From Bacteroides faecium (lineage in GTDB: Bacteria; Bacteroidota; Bacteroidia; Bacteroidales; Bacteroidaceae): 64,000 bases of DNA. The DNA lies in assembly GCF_012113595.1 (NCBI RefSeq), contig NZ_CP050831.1, forward strand, positions 5,208,001 to 5,272,000, read 5' to 3'. A program made the position numbers and the translations under genes. The notes beneath the pieces were generated by a model. It saw nothing but the letters and a program-made list of their open reading frames with translations. It searched no databases and had not been told where the DNA came from. Positions 9,423 through 16,668 of the stretch are shown piece after piece. How positions within the stretch are numbered: the first letter of the stretch is position 1; every line of letters starts with the position of its first letter.

Positions 9423-10697
9423 TTAGTAATTCAATATATTCTGTCCGATAGTTGTATTCAGGTTTTCGATGGCGAGAAACACATCTTTCTTTATCTCATA
9501 CAACTGAATACAGGTTTCTTTATAACTGTCATAGTAATCAATAAACTCCAGTAAACTGATATTGCGTTTGCTGAAGTTCTCGTTCACGCCTGTTATCAGT
9601 TTCTCAAAGTTGCGTTCCAGGTCCATGTTGGTAGATTGATAAAGCTGCACTGCCTTTTCCAGTGAAGCATAAGCGGTATAAAGCTCCATATCCGCACGGT
9701 TGGCAGCATCTTCCTGCTGTACTCCCGCTTGCTGGATACTGAAACGGGCAGCCTTTATATTTCCCTGGTTACGGTTGAAAATAGGTACGGACAGGCTTAC
9801 TCCTACCGCAAAATAATTATTGATAAAGTTTCCGGCACGGTCATAATTACCTTTCACCGAGAATTCAGGGAAAGCCATCGACTTCTGCAATTTCAAATTG
9901 GCACGGGAAGCGCTTACCGTACTCCGCGAGATTTTCAAGTCCGGACGCTCATTAATCATCGCTTTCAAATCAGCGAATGACAGTCGGGACAAATCAAGCT
10001 GTTTCAGTACCTCTTCATCCAATGATAATGGAATCCGGGTATCTGCCGGAAGATTAAGCAACCTGTTAAACTCTACTCTGAGAGTCAGCAACTCATTCTC
10101 CCGTTCATTCTTCTCTTTCTTTAAAGAAAACAGCATGGATTCCAGACGGGATATTTCCATCAACGAAATATTTCCTTTTTCCTGCTGCACCTTCATCCCG
10201 GCAAGTAACGCTTGCAGGGAATTTACTTCTTTCTCATAGATAGAAAGGGATTTGGTAAGAAAATAAACTTGTACGAACTTCTCATTCAGTTCCTGCCGAA
10301 GGGTACGTATCACTTCTTCAAACTGGTATTCGGCTATTTCCTTATTGATTTTTTCCAGCTTCACCTGCTTGTTCCGCTGTCCGGCAAGGCGAATCACCTG
10401 TTCAATCTCTACAACCGTCTCGCCCTCGCTGCCAAAATCGAAATACTTTCCGTTCAGCCGGTTGTAGACATTCTGTTCCAGCGAAATCACCGGATTCTCA
10501 AATAGTTTGGCTTGCAGAACCTGCGCTTGTGCCATGTCTATGTTATAACGTTCAGCTATCAGAGACAGGTTACGTTCCAGGAAACGTTGTTCCGCATCCT
10601 TTAGTGTCAGCGTGCCCGAAACCTGCTGGGCACATAATGCTCCCCTTGTCAATAGAAGAAAAAAAGAAATTAGAAATACTCTGTTCATTGTAATCAT
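9423..10697 (-). CDS. czcC: TolC-family outer membrane efflux protein, CzcC-like
   Basis: 424 residues with a cleavable signal peptide (hydrophobic core about 6-16, likely cut after LCA). Two repeats of long amphipathic helices, as in outer-membrane efflux proteins, surround residues ELNEKFVQVYFL and MELYTAYASLEKAV. It is the first gene of the operon, 22 bases ahead of czcB, and should form the outer-membrane exit duct. An ATG three codons inside the frame (10688) is an equally good start. A -7-like TAATTTTG sits at 10732-10725. Confidence 0.87.
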   Translation of the reverse strand: MITMNRVFLISFFLLLTRGALCAQQVSGTLTLKDAEQRFLERNLSLIAERYNIDMAQAQVLQAKLFENPVISLEQNVYNRLNGKYFDFGSEGETVVEIEQVIRLAGQRNKQVKLEKINKEIAEYQFEEVIRTLRQELNEKFVQVYFLTKSLSIYEKEVNSLQALLAGMKVQQEKGNISLMEISRLESMLFSLKKEKNERENELLTLRVEFNRLLNLPADTRIPLSLDEEVLKQLDLSRLSFADLKAMINERPDLKISRSTVSASRANLKLQKSMAFPEFSVKGNYDRAGNFINNYFAVGVSLSVPIFNRNQGNIKAARFSIQQAGVQQEDAANRADMELYTAYASLEKAVQLYQSTNMDLERNFEKLITGVNENFSKRNISLLEFIDYYDSYKETCIQLYEIKKDVFLAIENLNTTIGQNILNY

Positions 10698-10724
10698 CTT
10701 TTTACCTTATCGTAGTTTTCGCGA

Positions 10725-10732
10725 CAAAATTA
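10725..10732 (-). promoter_or_regulatory. Possible -7 box for the czcCBA-type operon
   Basis: On the minus strand TAATTTTG fits TAnnTTTG, 28 bases before the first gene's start. No matching TTTG -33 box was found at 19-20 bases, so support is partial. Confidence 0.4.
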
Positions 10733-10879
10733 CAATTCTGCAATCGTAGAGAAGGAAAAAAGCCATTATAAGGCTCTCATTTCAGATTAGAATTCGATTA
10801 GAAATCATAAAAACAATAGAAAGGAAGTATTGTAAAGTCAACAGGAAAAATAGCTATCCGTACTTCTTGCAGATAGCCC

Positions 10880-10887
10880 TATCTTTG
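10880..10887 (+). promoter_or_regulatory. -7 promoter box for thioredoxin-like gene
   Basis: TATCTTTG matches the Bacteroides consensus, 41 bases before the start codon. The intergenic space 10698-10928 otherwise holds only AT-rich sequence shared with the divergent efflux operon. Confidence 0.5.
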
Positions 10888-10928
10888 CAAAGTGAAAAGA
10901 TAAACACTAACCCCTAAAAATTAGAAGT

Positions 10929-11288
10929 ATGAAAATAGAAGATTTGAATAAAGATAGTTTCGTTGAAAAAGTTGCTGACTTCAAGGGTTATCCCGACCAA
11001 TGGGAATTTAAAGGAGACAAACCTTGTCTGGTAGATTTTCATGCGCCATGGTGTATCTATTGCAAAGCGTTATCACCCATATTAGACCAGTTGGCGAAAG
11101 AATACGAAGGGAGATTAGATATTTATAAGGTAGATGTCGACCAGGAACCGGAACTGGAAAGTGCATTCAATATCCGTACTATTCCAAATTTGCTGCTTTG
11201 CACCAAAGACGGCAAACCGACTATGCAACTGGGCACGATGAATAAAGCACAATTAAAGGAACTGATAGAAACCAGTTTGCTTTCATAA
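10929..11288 (+). CDS. Thioredoxin-fold protein with WCIYC active site
   Basis: 119 residues, the length of a single thioredoxin domain, with no signal peptide, so probably cytoplasmic. The redox motif is APWCIYCK (about 39-46), an unusual CIYC in place of CGPC. The cis-Pro loop is RTIPNLLL, and an Asp in the KVDVDQEP strand fits the fold. It probably reduces disulfides or acts as a specialised thioredoxin. It is a single-gene unit converging on nagA, and a long inverted repeat lies between the two. Confidence 0.85.
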   Translation: MKIEDLNKDSFVEKVADFKGYPDQWEFKGDKPCLVDFHAPWCIYCKALSPILDQLAKEYEGRLDIYKVDVDQEPELESAFNIRTIPNLLLCTKDGKPTMQLGTMNKAQLKELIETSLLS

Positions 11289-11334
11289 TATATGATACGT
11301 TGAAACATTTGCTTTTATAATTAGTATATATTTT

Positions 11335-11402
11335 AGGCACGGATTGCACGGATTTCACGGTTTTAGTTAATCAGAACCGTGTTATCCGCGTAATCCGTGC
11401 CT
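11335..11402. repeat. Inverted-repeat element between convergent genes
   Basis: Outer arms AGGCACGGATTGCACGGAT (11335-11353) and ATCCGCGTAATCCGTGCCT (11384-11402) pair with two mismatches. Inner arms CACGGTT/AACCGTG extend the hairpin. A close relative with perfect 20-base arms occurs at 24726-24804, so this is a dispersed repeat. Between the convergent thioredoxin-like gene and nagA it could act as a bidirectional terminator. A further partial arm, AATCCGCGCCT, follows at about 11431. Confidence 0.75.
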
Positions 11403-11452
11403 ATATTATTTCAGACGCTATTTGCTAATCCGCGCCTGTATGATTTCAACTG

Positions 11453-12625
11453 TTATTTGTGCAACAGGATATCAGTTCCCGGAACAATCTTTCCCATCGA
11501 CCACACACAACGCACATTCAATTCCTTATCAAGAATCACAATATCGGCATCCTTCCCCTTAGCCAACGCCCCTTTCCGGTCGCTAACTCCAATCAGACGG
11601 GCGGGAGTCTCAGAAGCCATGCGTACAGCATCTTCCAAAGGTATATTCGCTTTCTTCACCATGGTACGCACCAGTATATCCATAGTAGCCAAACTGCCTG
11701 CCAATGCAGAATGGTCTGCCATCTTACATACTCCGCCTTCAATAATATACTGAGGGTCAACCGGCACAGTCCCGTCAGAAGCGGCATAAGCCAAAGCGTC
11801 CGTTACGAGACAGGTATTCTCTACACCTTTCAGTTTATACACCAGTTTCAATATAGTAGCCGGCAGGTGAATACCGTCCGCAATCACTTCCACAGTCATT
11901 CCGTCCGTCAGATATACGCTTTCCACTGTACCCTCATATTTATATTCACGGCGTTTGTGGAACCCCGGCATCGCATTGTAGAAATGCGCGGCATGGGTAA
12001 AGCCTACCGCATATGCAGCCTTAATTTCATCATACTCGGCTTCGGTATGTGTCACGGCGGTCATAATTCCTTTCGAACGGGTGTACTTCGCAAAATCATG
12101 CGCGCCGTGCAATTCGGGACTGATGTCCCAACGCTTGATACAGGAAGTATGCTCCAACAAAGGAATATATTCATTTTCATCCGGCATTTTCAGGAAACCG
12201 TCATACTGCGTGCCTGCCATCTTCGGATTCAGATAAGGGCCTTCGATATGCAGACCGAGAATAGGAGAATCTTTCTCCTTTATCAAGCTCTCGCAAACAT
12301 CGACTGCCTGATAAAGCCTTTCAAAAGAAGTGGACGATAAAGTAGGGAACATACTGGTGGCACCATGTTTCAAATGGGCAGTAGTTGCCGTGCGGAAAGC
12401 CTCTTCCGTAGCTTCTGTAAAGTCGTGCCCGCCACCGCCGTGCGCATGCATACTCACAAATCCCGGTACGATTGTCATCCCGCGGGCATCAATAATCGTT
12501 GCACCGATAACCGCCAGATCACTGTTCGTCACCTCTAATATTTTTCCATCACAAATCAATACGGAGCCATCTTTCAACCAGCCTTGCGGGGTAAGTATTC
12601 TTCCGTTTATTATCTGAGTTAACAT
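11453..12625 (-). CDS. nagA: N-acetylglucosamine-6-phosphate deacetylase
   Basis: 390 residues, the usual NagA length. It removes acetate from GlcNAc-6-P in amino-sugar catabolism in the cytoplasm. Visible motifs are HAHGGGG (metal-binding His pair of the amidohydrolase fold), HIEGPYLNP (metal-ligand Glu), THTEAEY, HFYNAMPG, DGIHLP and VTDAL (catalytic Asp). It lies 21 bases downstream of a second nagA-like gene with the same start sequence MLTQIIN, so the two arose by tandem duplication and are probably co-transcribed. No glucosamine-6-P deaminase is adjacent. Confidence 0.92.
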   Translation of the reverse strand: MLTQIINGRILTPQGWLKDGSVLICDGKILEVTNSDLAVIGATIIDARGMTIVPGFVSMHAHGGGGHDFTEATEEAFRTATTAHLKHGATSMFPTLSSTSFERLYQAVDVCESLIKEKDSPILGLHIEGPYLNPKMAGTQYDGFLKMPDENEYIPLLEHTSCIKRWDISPELHGAHDFAKYTRSKGIMTAVTHTEAEYDEIKAAYAVGFTHAAHFYNAMPGFHKRREYKYEGTVESVYLTDGMTVEVIADGIHLPATILKLVYKLKGVENTCLVTDALAYAASDGTVPVDPQYIIEGGVCKMADHSALAGSLATMDILVRTMVKKANIPLEDAVRMASETPARLIGVSDRKGALAKGKDADIVILDKELNVRCVWSMGKIVPGTDILLHK

Positions 12626-12646
12626 AGTCTTCTTTTTTTATAGGAT

Positions 12647-13813
12647 TTAAAACAATTTATTGGTACCTTCTACCAGCTCTCCCATTGCCCATACAGCCCT
12701 TACATTCAAGTCTCTGTCCAACGCAATGATATCGGCATCCTTACCACGTTCGAGCGTACCTTTACGGTCCAGCACTCCCATGATGCGGGCAGGCGTTTCG
12801 GAAATCATCCTTATCACATCCGCCAATGGAATCTCCGCTTTCTGCACCATCGTGCGAATCAAGCGATCCATTGTCGCCACGCTTCCCGCCAAAGCGGAAC
12901 GGTCTGCCAGTTTACAAACCCCGTCCTCAATAATTACACGCGGGTCAAAAGCCGTCTGACTGTCACTGGCCGCGCAAGCCAGCGCATCCGTTATCAGACA
13001 GGTACGCTCCACTCCTTTTATTTTGTAGACAAGACGCAGAATTGTCGGGGGCACATGAATACCGTCCGCCACTACTTCCACGGTCATATCGTCAATCAGA
13101 TAAATACTTTCTACCGTACCCTCATATTTATACTCCTTCCGTTTATGGAATCCCGGCATGGCATTATAGAAGTGGGTGGCATGAGTATAGCCCGCTTCAT
13201 AAGCCGTCTGTATATCCTCAAATTCAGCCTGTGTATGTCCTACCGAAGCTAATATACCTTTTGTTGTGATATACTTGCCGAACTGCATAGCTCCCGGAAG
13301 TTCCGGCGCAGCGTCCCAACGCTTGATACAATGCGTCTCTTCCAGCAACGGGATATATTCTTCAGGGTCGGGATTCTTGATATTTTCGGGAATCTGCCCG
13401 CCTGCCATTTCCATATTGAAATAATGTCCTTCCAAGTGAAGTCCGAGCACCGGGCTATTCGGTTCCGCCATCATTTTCTCGGTAGTCTCTGCGGCCGCGC
13501 GAATCATAGGAATGGTTGAAGAAGAAAGTGTGGGGAAAATACTGGTAGTGCCGTGCTGTATATGAGCTTTGATAGCTGTTTGGAAAGCCTCTTCCGTGCC
13601 TTCCATAAAATCTCTTCCGCCGCCACCATGAACGTGGATTTCCACTCCACCAGGGACAATGTACATTCCTTTGGCATCAATCAGTTTGGCTCCGATAATG
13701 GCAAGGTCGCAGTTTGTTACTTCCAGAATTTTATTGTCGCGGATAAGCACTGACCCATCCTTGAGCCAGCCTTGCGGGGTCAGGATGCGTGCATTAATGA
13801 TTTGTGTTAACAT
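12647..13813 (-). CDS. nagA: NagA paralogue, first gene of the tandem pair
   Basis: 388 residues counted from the ATG at 13813, chosen because MLTQIIN matches the start of the downstream copy; 29 upstream in-frame codons look untranslated. It has HVHGGGG, THAEF-type region GHTQAEF, HFYNAMPG, DGIHVPP and ITDAL. One difference stands out: where the sister gene and most NagA proteins have HLEGP, this one has HLEGH, next to the metal-ligand Glu. It may have shifted substrate preference or activity. The upstream region contains TAATTTTG at 13905-13898 as a possible -7 box. Confidence 0.88.
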   Translation of the reverse strand: MLTQIINARILTPQGWLKDGSVLIRDNKILEVTNCDLAIIGAKLIDAKGMYIVPGGVEIHVHGGGGRDFMEGTEEAFQTAIKAHIQHGTTSIFPTLSSSTIPMIRAAAETTEKMMAEPNSPVLGLHLEGHYFNMEMAGGQIPENIKNPDPEEYIPLLEETHCIKRWDAAPELPGAMQFGKYITTKGILASVGHTQAEFEDIQTAYEAGYTHATHFYNAMPGFHKRKEYKYEGTVESIYLIDDMTVEVVADGIHVPPTILRLVYKIKGVERTCLITDALACAASDSQTAFDPRVIIEDGVCKLADRSALAGSVATMDRLIRTMVQKAEIPLADVIRMISETPARIMGVLDRKGTLERGKDADIIALDRDLNVRAVWAMGELVEGTNKLF

Positions 13814-13960
13814 ACCATTTGTTATTAAATTAATTATAGGTCTGTGTGAATCAATGACGCTCTTTTTTGGGGGGAGTACATTGATTTTTTTCATCTGCAA
13901 AATTACGCTTTTCTATTCAATCTATTGATAAAATCGTCCGGCAAACTTCCGATATAATAC

Positions 13961-14000
13961 AAAAAAAGAGGTTGCCAATCTTATCGACTGACAACCTCTT
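13961..14000 (-). terminator. Terminator of the tRNA array
   Basis: On the minus strand AAGAGGTTG pairs with CAACCTCTT and is followed directly by a run of T, just after the last tRNA gene. Confidence 0.8.
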
Positions 14001-14011
14001 ATATTATATGG

Positions 14012-14084
14012 AGCGGAAAACGAGACTCGAACTCGCGACCCTAACCTTGGCAAGGTTATGCTCTACCAACTGAGCTATTTCCGC
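14012..14084 (-). tRNA. tRNA-Gly(GCC), copy 1
   Basis: 73 bases. Acceptor stem GCGGAAA/TTTCCGC, D-arm GCTCAGTTGGTAGAGC, anticodon loop TTGCCAA (anticodon GCC) and T-loop TTCGAGT. It is the last gene of the array and has no encoded CCA. Its sequence equals the other two Gly genes here. Confidence 0.95.
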
Positions 14085-14121
14085 AAACTAAATTCCGTCA
14101 TTCAGAAAACTGAAAGATTGG

Positions 14122-14203
14122 TGCCCAGAACAGGACTCGAACCTGCATGCCTCTCGACACACGCACCTGAAACGTGCGCGTCTACCAATTCCGCCACCTG
14201 GGC
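14122..14203 (-). tRNA. tRNA-Leu(CAG), copy 1
   Basis: 82 bases with acceptor GCCCAGG, a long variable arm as in class II tRNAs, and anticodon loop TTCAGGT (CAG) closed by CACGT/GCGTG. Identical to the copy at 14438-14519. Confidence 0.93.
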
Positions 14204-14235
14204 AAAACTTAGTTCCATCATTTCAAAGAAACAAG

Positions 14236-14308
14236 AGCGGAAAACGAGACTCGAACTCGCGACCCTAACCTTGGCAAGGTTATGCTCTACCAACTGAGCT
14301 ATTTCCGC
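14236..14308 (-). tRNA. tRNA-Gly(GCC), copy 2
   Basis: 73 bases, identical in sequence to copy 1. The spacer on its 3' side resembles the spacer beside copy 3, which marks a duplicated Leu-Gly unit. Confidence 0.95.
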
Positions 14309-14327
14309 AAATAAACTTTATAAACTG

Positions 14328-14411
14328 TGAAGAGGAGGAGACTCGAACTCCCACAACATCTCTGTCACTACCACCTCAAAGTAGCGCGTCTACCAATTCC
14401 GCCACCTCTCC
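14328..14411 (-). tRNA. tRNA-Leu(GAG)
   Basis: 84 bases. Acceptor GGAGAGG pairs with CCTCTTC, there is a long variable arm, and the anticodon loop TTGAGGT gives GAG, closed by CTACT/GGTAG. Confidence 0.93.
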
Positions 14412-14437
14412 ATAATTCTAAAAGTTATTAATCTCTG

Positions 14438-14519
14438 TGCCCAGAACAGGACTCGAACCTGCATGCCTCTCGACACACGCACCTGAAACGTGCGCGTCTA
14501 CCAATTCCGCCACCTGGGC
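14438..14519 (-). tRNA. tRNA-Leu(CAG), copy 2
   Basis: 82 bases, identical to copy 1, with class II variable arm and anticodon CAG. Confidence 0.93.
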
Positions 14520-14553
14520 AAAGATTATTGTTCCAACATTTCAAAGAAACATG

Positions 14554-14626
14554 AGCGGAAAACGAGACTCGAACTCGCGACCCTAACCTTGGCAAGGTTA
14601 TGCTCTACCAACTGAGCTATTTCCGC
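14554..14626 (-). tRNA. tRNA-Gly(GCC), copy 3
   Basis: 73 bases, same sequence as the other two Gly genes. It is the first tRNA transcribed from the promoter at 14676-14646. Confidence 0.95.
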
Positions 14627-14645
14627 ATTTTTTCGTTTGCGGTTG

Positions 14646-14676
14646 CAAAGGTAGGGATTTTCCGTAAACATGCAAA
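14646..14676 (-). promoter_or_regulatory. Promoter of the six-gene tRNA array
   Basis: On the minus strand TTTG and TACCTTTG are separated by 19 bases, a full match to the Bacteroides sigma-ABfr consensus, 19 bases before the first tRNA. Confidence 0.8.
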
Positions 14677-14744
14677 CATTCTGCACACTTTTTTTTAAGA
14701 AATCTGCACACTTTGCCCCCACCGCAAAACAATCTTTTTGATTA

Positions 14745-15884
14745 TCAACTCATTCGGTCCCGATAATCCTCGTAAGAAAATTGCTTGTAAATTTCAGCCT
14801 TCCCCTCTTTTGTCCATAAAGCGATGGCAGGATGATGAATTCCGTTAAACATATTTGTCTTTACCATCGTATAGTGAATCATGTCTTCGAACACAATCCG
14901 CTCTCCGATTTGCAGTTCATGGTCGAAACTCCACAATCCCATATAATCACCGCTCAAACAGGAATTTCCCCCAAGACGGTAAATGTATTTCCCTTCATTT
15001 CCCATTTCCGCGCCACGGACTGCCGGCTGATAAGGCATTTCCAGGCAATCAGGCATATGGCAGGTGAAGCTGACATTCAGGATGGCTGTCTTGATTCCAC
15101 GGCTCTCTACAATGTCCACGACCTCGGAAGTCAGGACACCCGTCTGCCAGGTAAAAGCCGAGCCGGGTTCCAGGATAATCTGCAAATGCGGATAGCGTGA
15201 TTTTAATCCTTGTAACAGTTTTATCAGATGTTCCGTATCATAATCTTTGCGGGTCATCAGATGTCCGCCGCCCAGGTTCAGCCACTTTATCTGCGGGAAC
15301 CAACGGGCAAACTTCTCTTCCAGATGTTCCAATGTACGTTCCAACTCATAAGAGGAAGATTCGCAATGGCAATGGCAATGAAAACCTTCAACCCCTTGCG
15401 GCAGTGTCTCCGGCAACAAATCAGCCGTTATCCCGAAACGGGTACCGGGTGCACACGGATTATAAAGTTCCGTCTCCACCTCTGAATATTCGGGATTCAC
15501 ACGAATTCCACAGGAAATTCCGCTTCCTTCGGCTACCGTCATCGGATAGAAGCGTTCGAACTGCGCCATCGAGTTGAAGGTAATATGGCTGCTGCAACGC
15601 ATGATTTCCGGGAAGTCCTGTTCTGTATAGGCAGGAGAATAGGTATGCGCCTTGCTGCCAAACTCTTCCAATGCCAAGCGGGCTTCATATATCGAACTGG
15701 CCGTTGAATGATTGATATATTCGCGGAATATAGGGAAAGAGCGCCACATGGCGAACGATTTGAAAGCCAGGATAATCTCCACTCCCGCCCTGTCGGCTAC
15801 GCTTTTTATCAAACTCAGGTTCTTTCTTAAAAGTTCTTCTTCCATAATGTAACAGGGAGAAGGAAACCGGGTAAAATCTATCAT
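14745..15884 (-). CDS. nspC: Carboxynorspermidine decarboxylase
   Basis: 379 residues, a full-length fold-III PLP-dependent decarboxylase. The PLP lysine is K42 in LAFKSFA, and FHCHCHCES, LNLGGGH and LEPGSAF form the phosphate and cofactor pocket. GGNSCLSGDYMG is the conserved active-site Cys segment. It converts carboxyspermidine or carboxynorspermidine to the polyamine, the spermidine route used by Bacteroides. The gene stands alone here, with a TATTTTTG box at 15935-15928 about 45 bases upstream. The partner dehydrogenase is not in the window. Confidence 0.92.
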   Translation of the reverse strand: MIDFTRFPSPCYIMEEELLRKNLSLIKSVADRAGVEIILAFKSFAMWRSFPIFREYINHSTASSIYEARLALEEFGSKAHTYSPAYTEQDFPEIMRCSSHITFNSMAQFERFYPMTVAEGSGISCGIRVNPEYSEVETELYNPCAPGTRFGITADLLPETLPQGVEGFHCHCHCESSSYELERTLEHLEEKFARWFPQIKWLNLGGGHLMTRKDYDTEHLIKLLQGLKSRYPHLQIILEPGSAFTWQTGVLTSEVVDIVESRGIKTAILNVSFTCHMPDCLEMPYQPAVRGAEMGNEGKYIYRLGGNSCLSGDYMGLWSFDHELQIGERIVFEDMIHYTMVKTNMFNGIHHPAIALWTKEGKAEIYKQFSYEDYRDRMS

Positions 15885-15980
15885 ATCTACTATTATTATC
15901 TAAAGTAACGTTTTACGAACGTGGATGCAAAAATACAAATTCAAAAGCAAAGAGGGATTGTTTTATTTTTAATTAAGATA

Positions 15981-16010
15981 TTGGTTTTCGAGAACTTTTT
16001 CTTATTTTTA
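15981..16010 (+). promoter_or_regulatory. Probable promoter of the quinone reductase gene
   Basis: TTG (15981-15983) and TATTTTTA (16003-16010) are 19 bases apart. The -7 box departs from TAnnTTTG in its last base. Confidence 0.45.
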
Positions 16011-16060
16011 GACCTTAATAATATATAAGTAGTTGTATCATCCTAAATACCTGATTGAAT

Positions 16061-16618
16061 ATGAATAAAGATTTAAGAAAAGTCGTGATTCTGCTGGCTC
16101 ACCCAAACATCAAAGAATCACAGGCAAACAAAGCATTAATCGATGCTGTCAATGACATTGAAGGAGTGGCGGTTTTCAACCTTTACGAACTGTCCGAGGA
16201 AATCGCTTTCAATGTGGACGAATGGAGTAAAATCATCTCCGACGCTTCGGCTGTCATCTACCAGTTTCCTTTCTACTGGATGGCTGCCCCGTCATTACTC
16301 AAAAAATGGCAGGACGAAGTGTTCACTTACTTGTCCAAGACTCCGGCTGTCGCAGGCAAGCCATTGATGGTGGTAACAACTACCGGCTCCGAATACGACG
16401 CTTACCGCAGCGGCGGGCGAAACCGCTTCACAACCGACGAGCTTCTACGCCCGTATCAGGGCAGCGCGATTCATTCGGGTATGGCATGGCAGACACCTAT
16501 TGTCGTTTACGGAATGGGGACCGCAGATGCAGGAAAGAATATTGCCGAAGGAGCGAATTTGTACAAGCAACGGGTGGAAATGCTTGTCAATAGCAGTAAT
16601 GCAGGGAACAATTGGTAA
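16061..16618 (+). CDS. NAD(P)H-dependent flavodoxin-fold oxidoreductase
   Basis: 185 residues from ATG 16061; an in-frame TTG two codons earlier is less likely. The N-terminal strand VVILLAHPNIKESQANKAL is the FMN/FAD phosphate loop of the NAD(P)H:quinone oxidoreductase family (KefF/MdaB/YwrO-like). QFPFYWMAAPSLLKKWQDEV is the family's second conserved block. It is cytoplasmic and probably reduces quinones or other electrophiles by two electrons. It is monocistronic, and a perfect 14-base hairpin separates it from the convergent efflux operon. Confidence 0.87.
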   Translation: MNKDLRKVVILLAHPNIKESQANKALIDAVNDIEGVAVFNLYELSEEIAFNVDEWSKIISDASAVIYQFPFYWMAAPSLLKKWQDEVFTYLSKTPAVAGKPLMVVTTTGSEYDAYRSGGRNRFTTDELLRPYQGSAIHSGMAWQTPIVVYGMGTADAGKNIAEGANLYKQRVEMLVNSSNAGNNW

Positions 16619-16626
16619 GACAATGA

Positions 16627-16661
16627 AAAGCGTAGCTTTAGACTGGATAAAGCTACGCTTT
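16627..16661. terminator. Bidirectional terminator hairpin
   Basis: AAAGCGTAGCTTTA and TAAAGCTACGCTTT form a perfect 14-base stem with a 7-base loop between convergent genes. The A/T-rich ends can give weak U-tracts on both strands. Confidence 0.65.
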
Positions 16662-16668
16662 AGCATCC

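Noticed and set aside
11459..12340. 293-codon ORF antisense to nagA
   Set aside because: The sense frame encodes a complete NagA with all metal ligands.
14058..14297. Short ORFs crossing the tRNA genes
   Set aside because: Repeated residue strings in these frames are translations of tRNA sequence on either strand.
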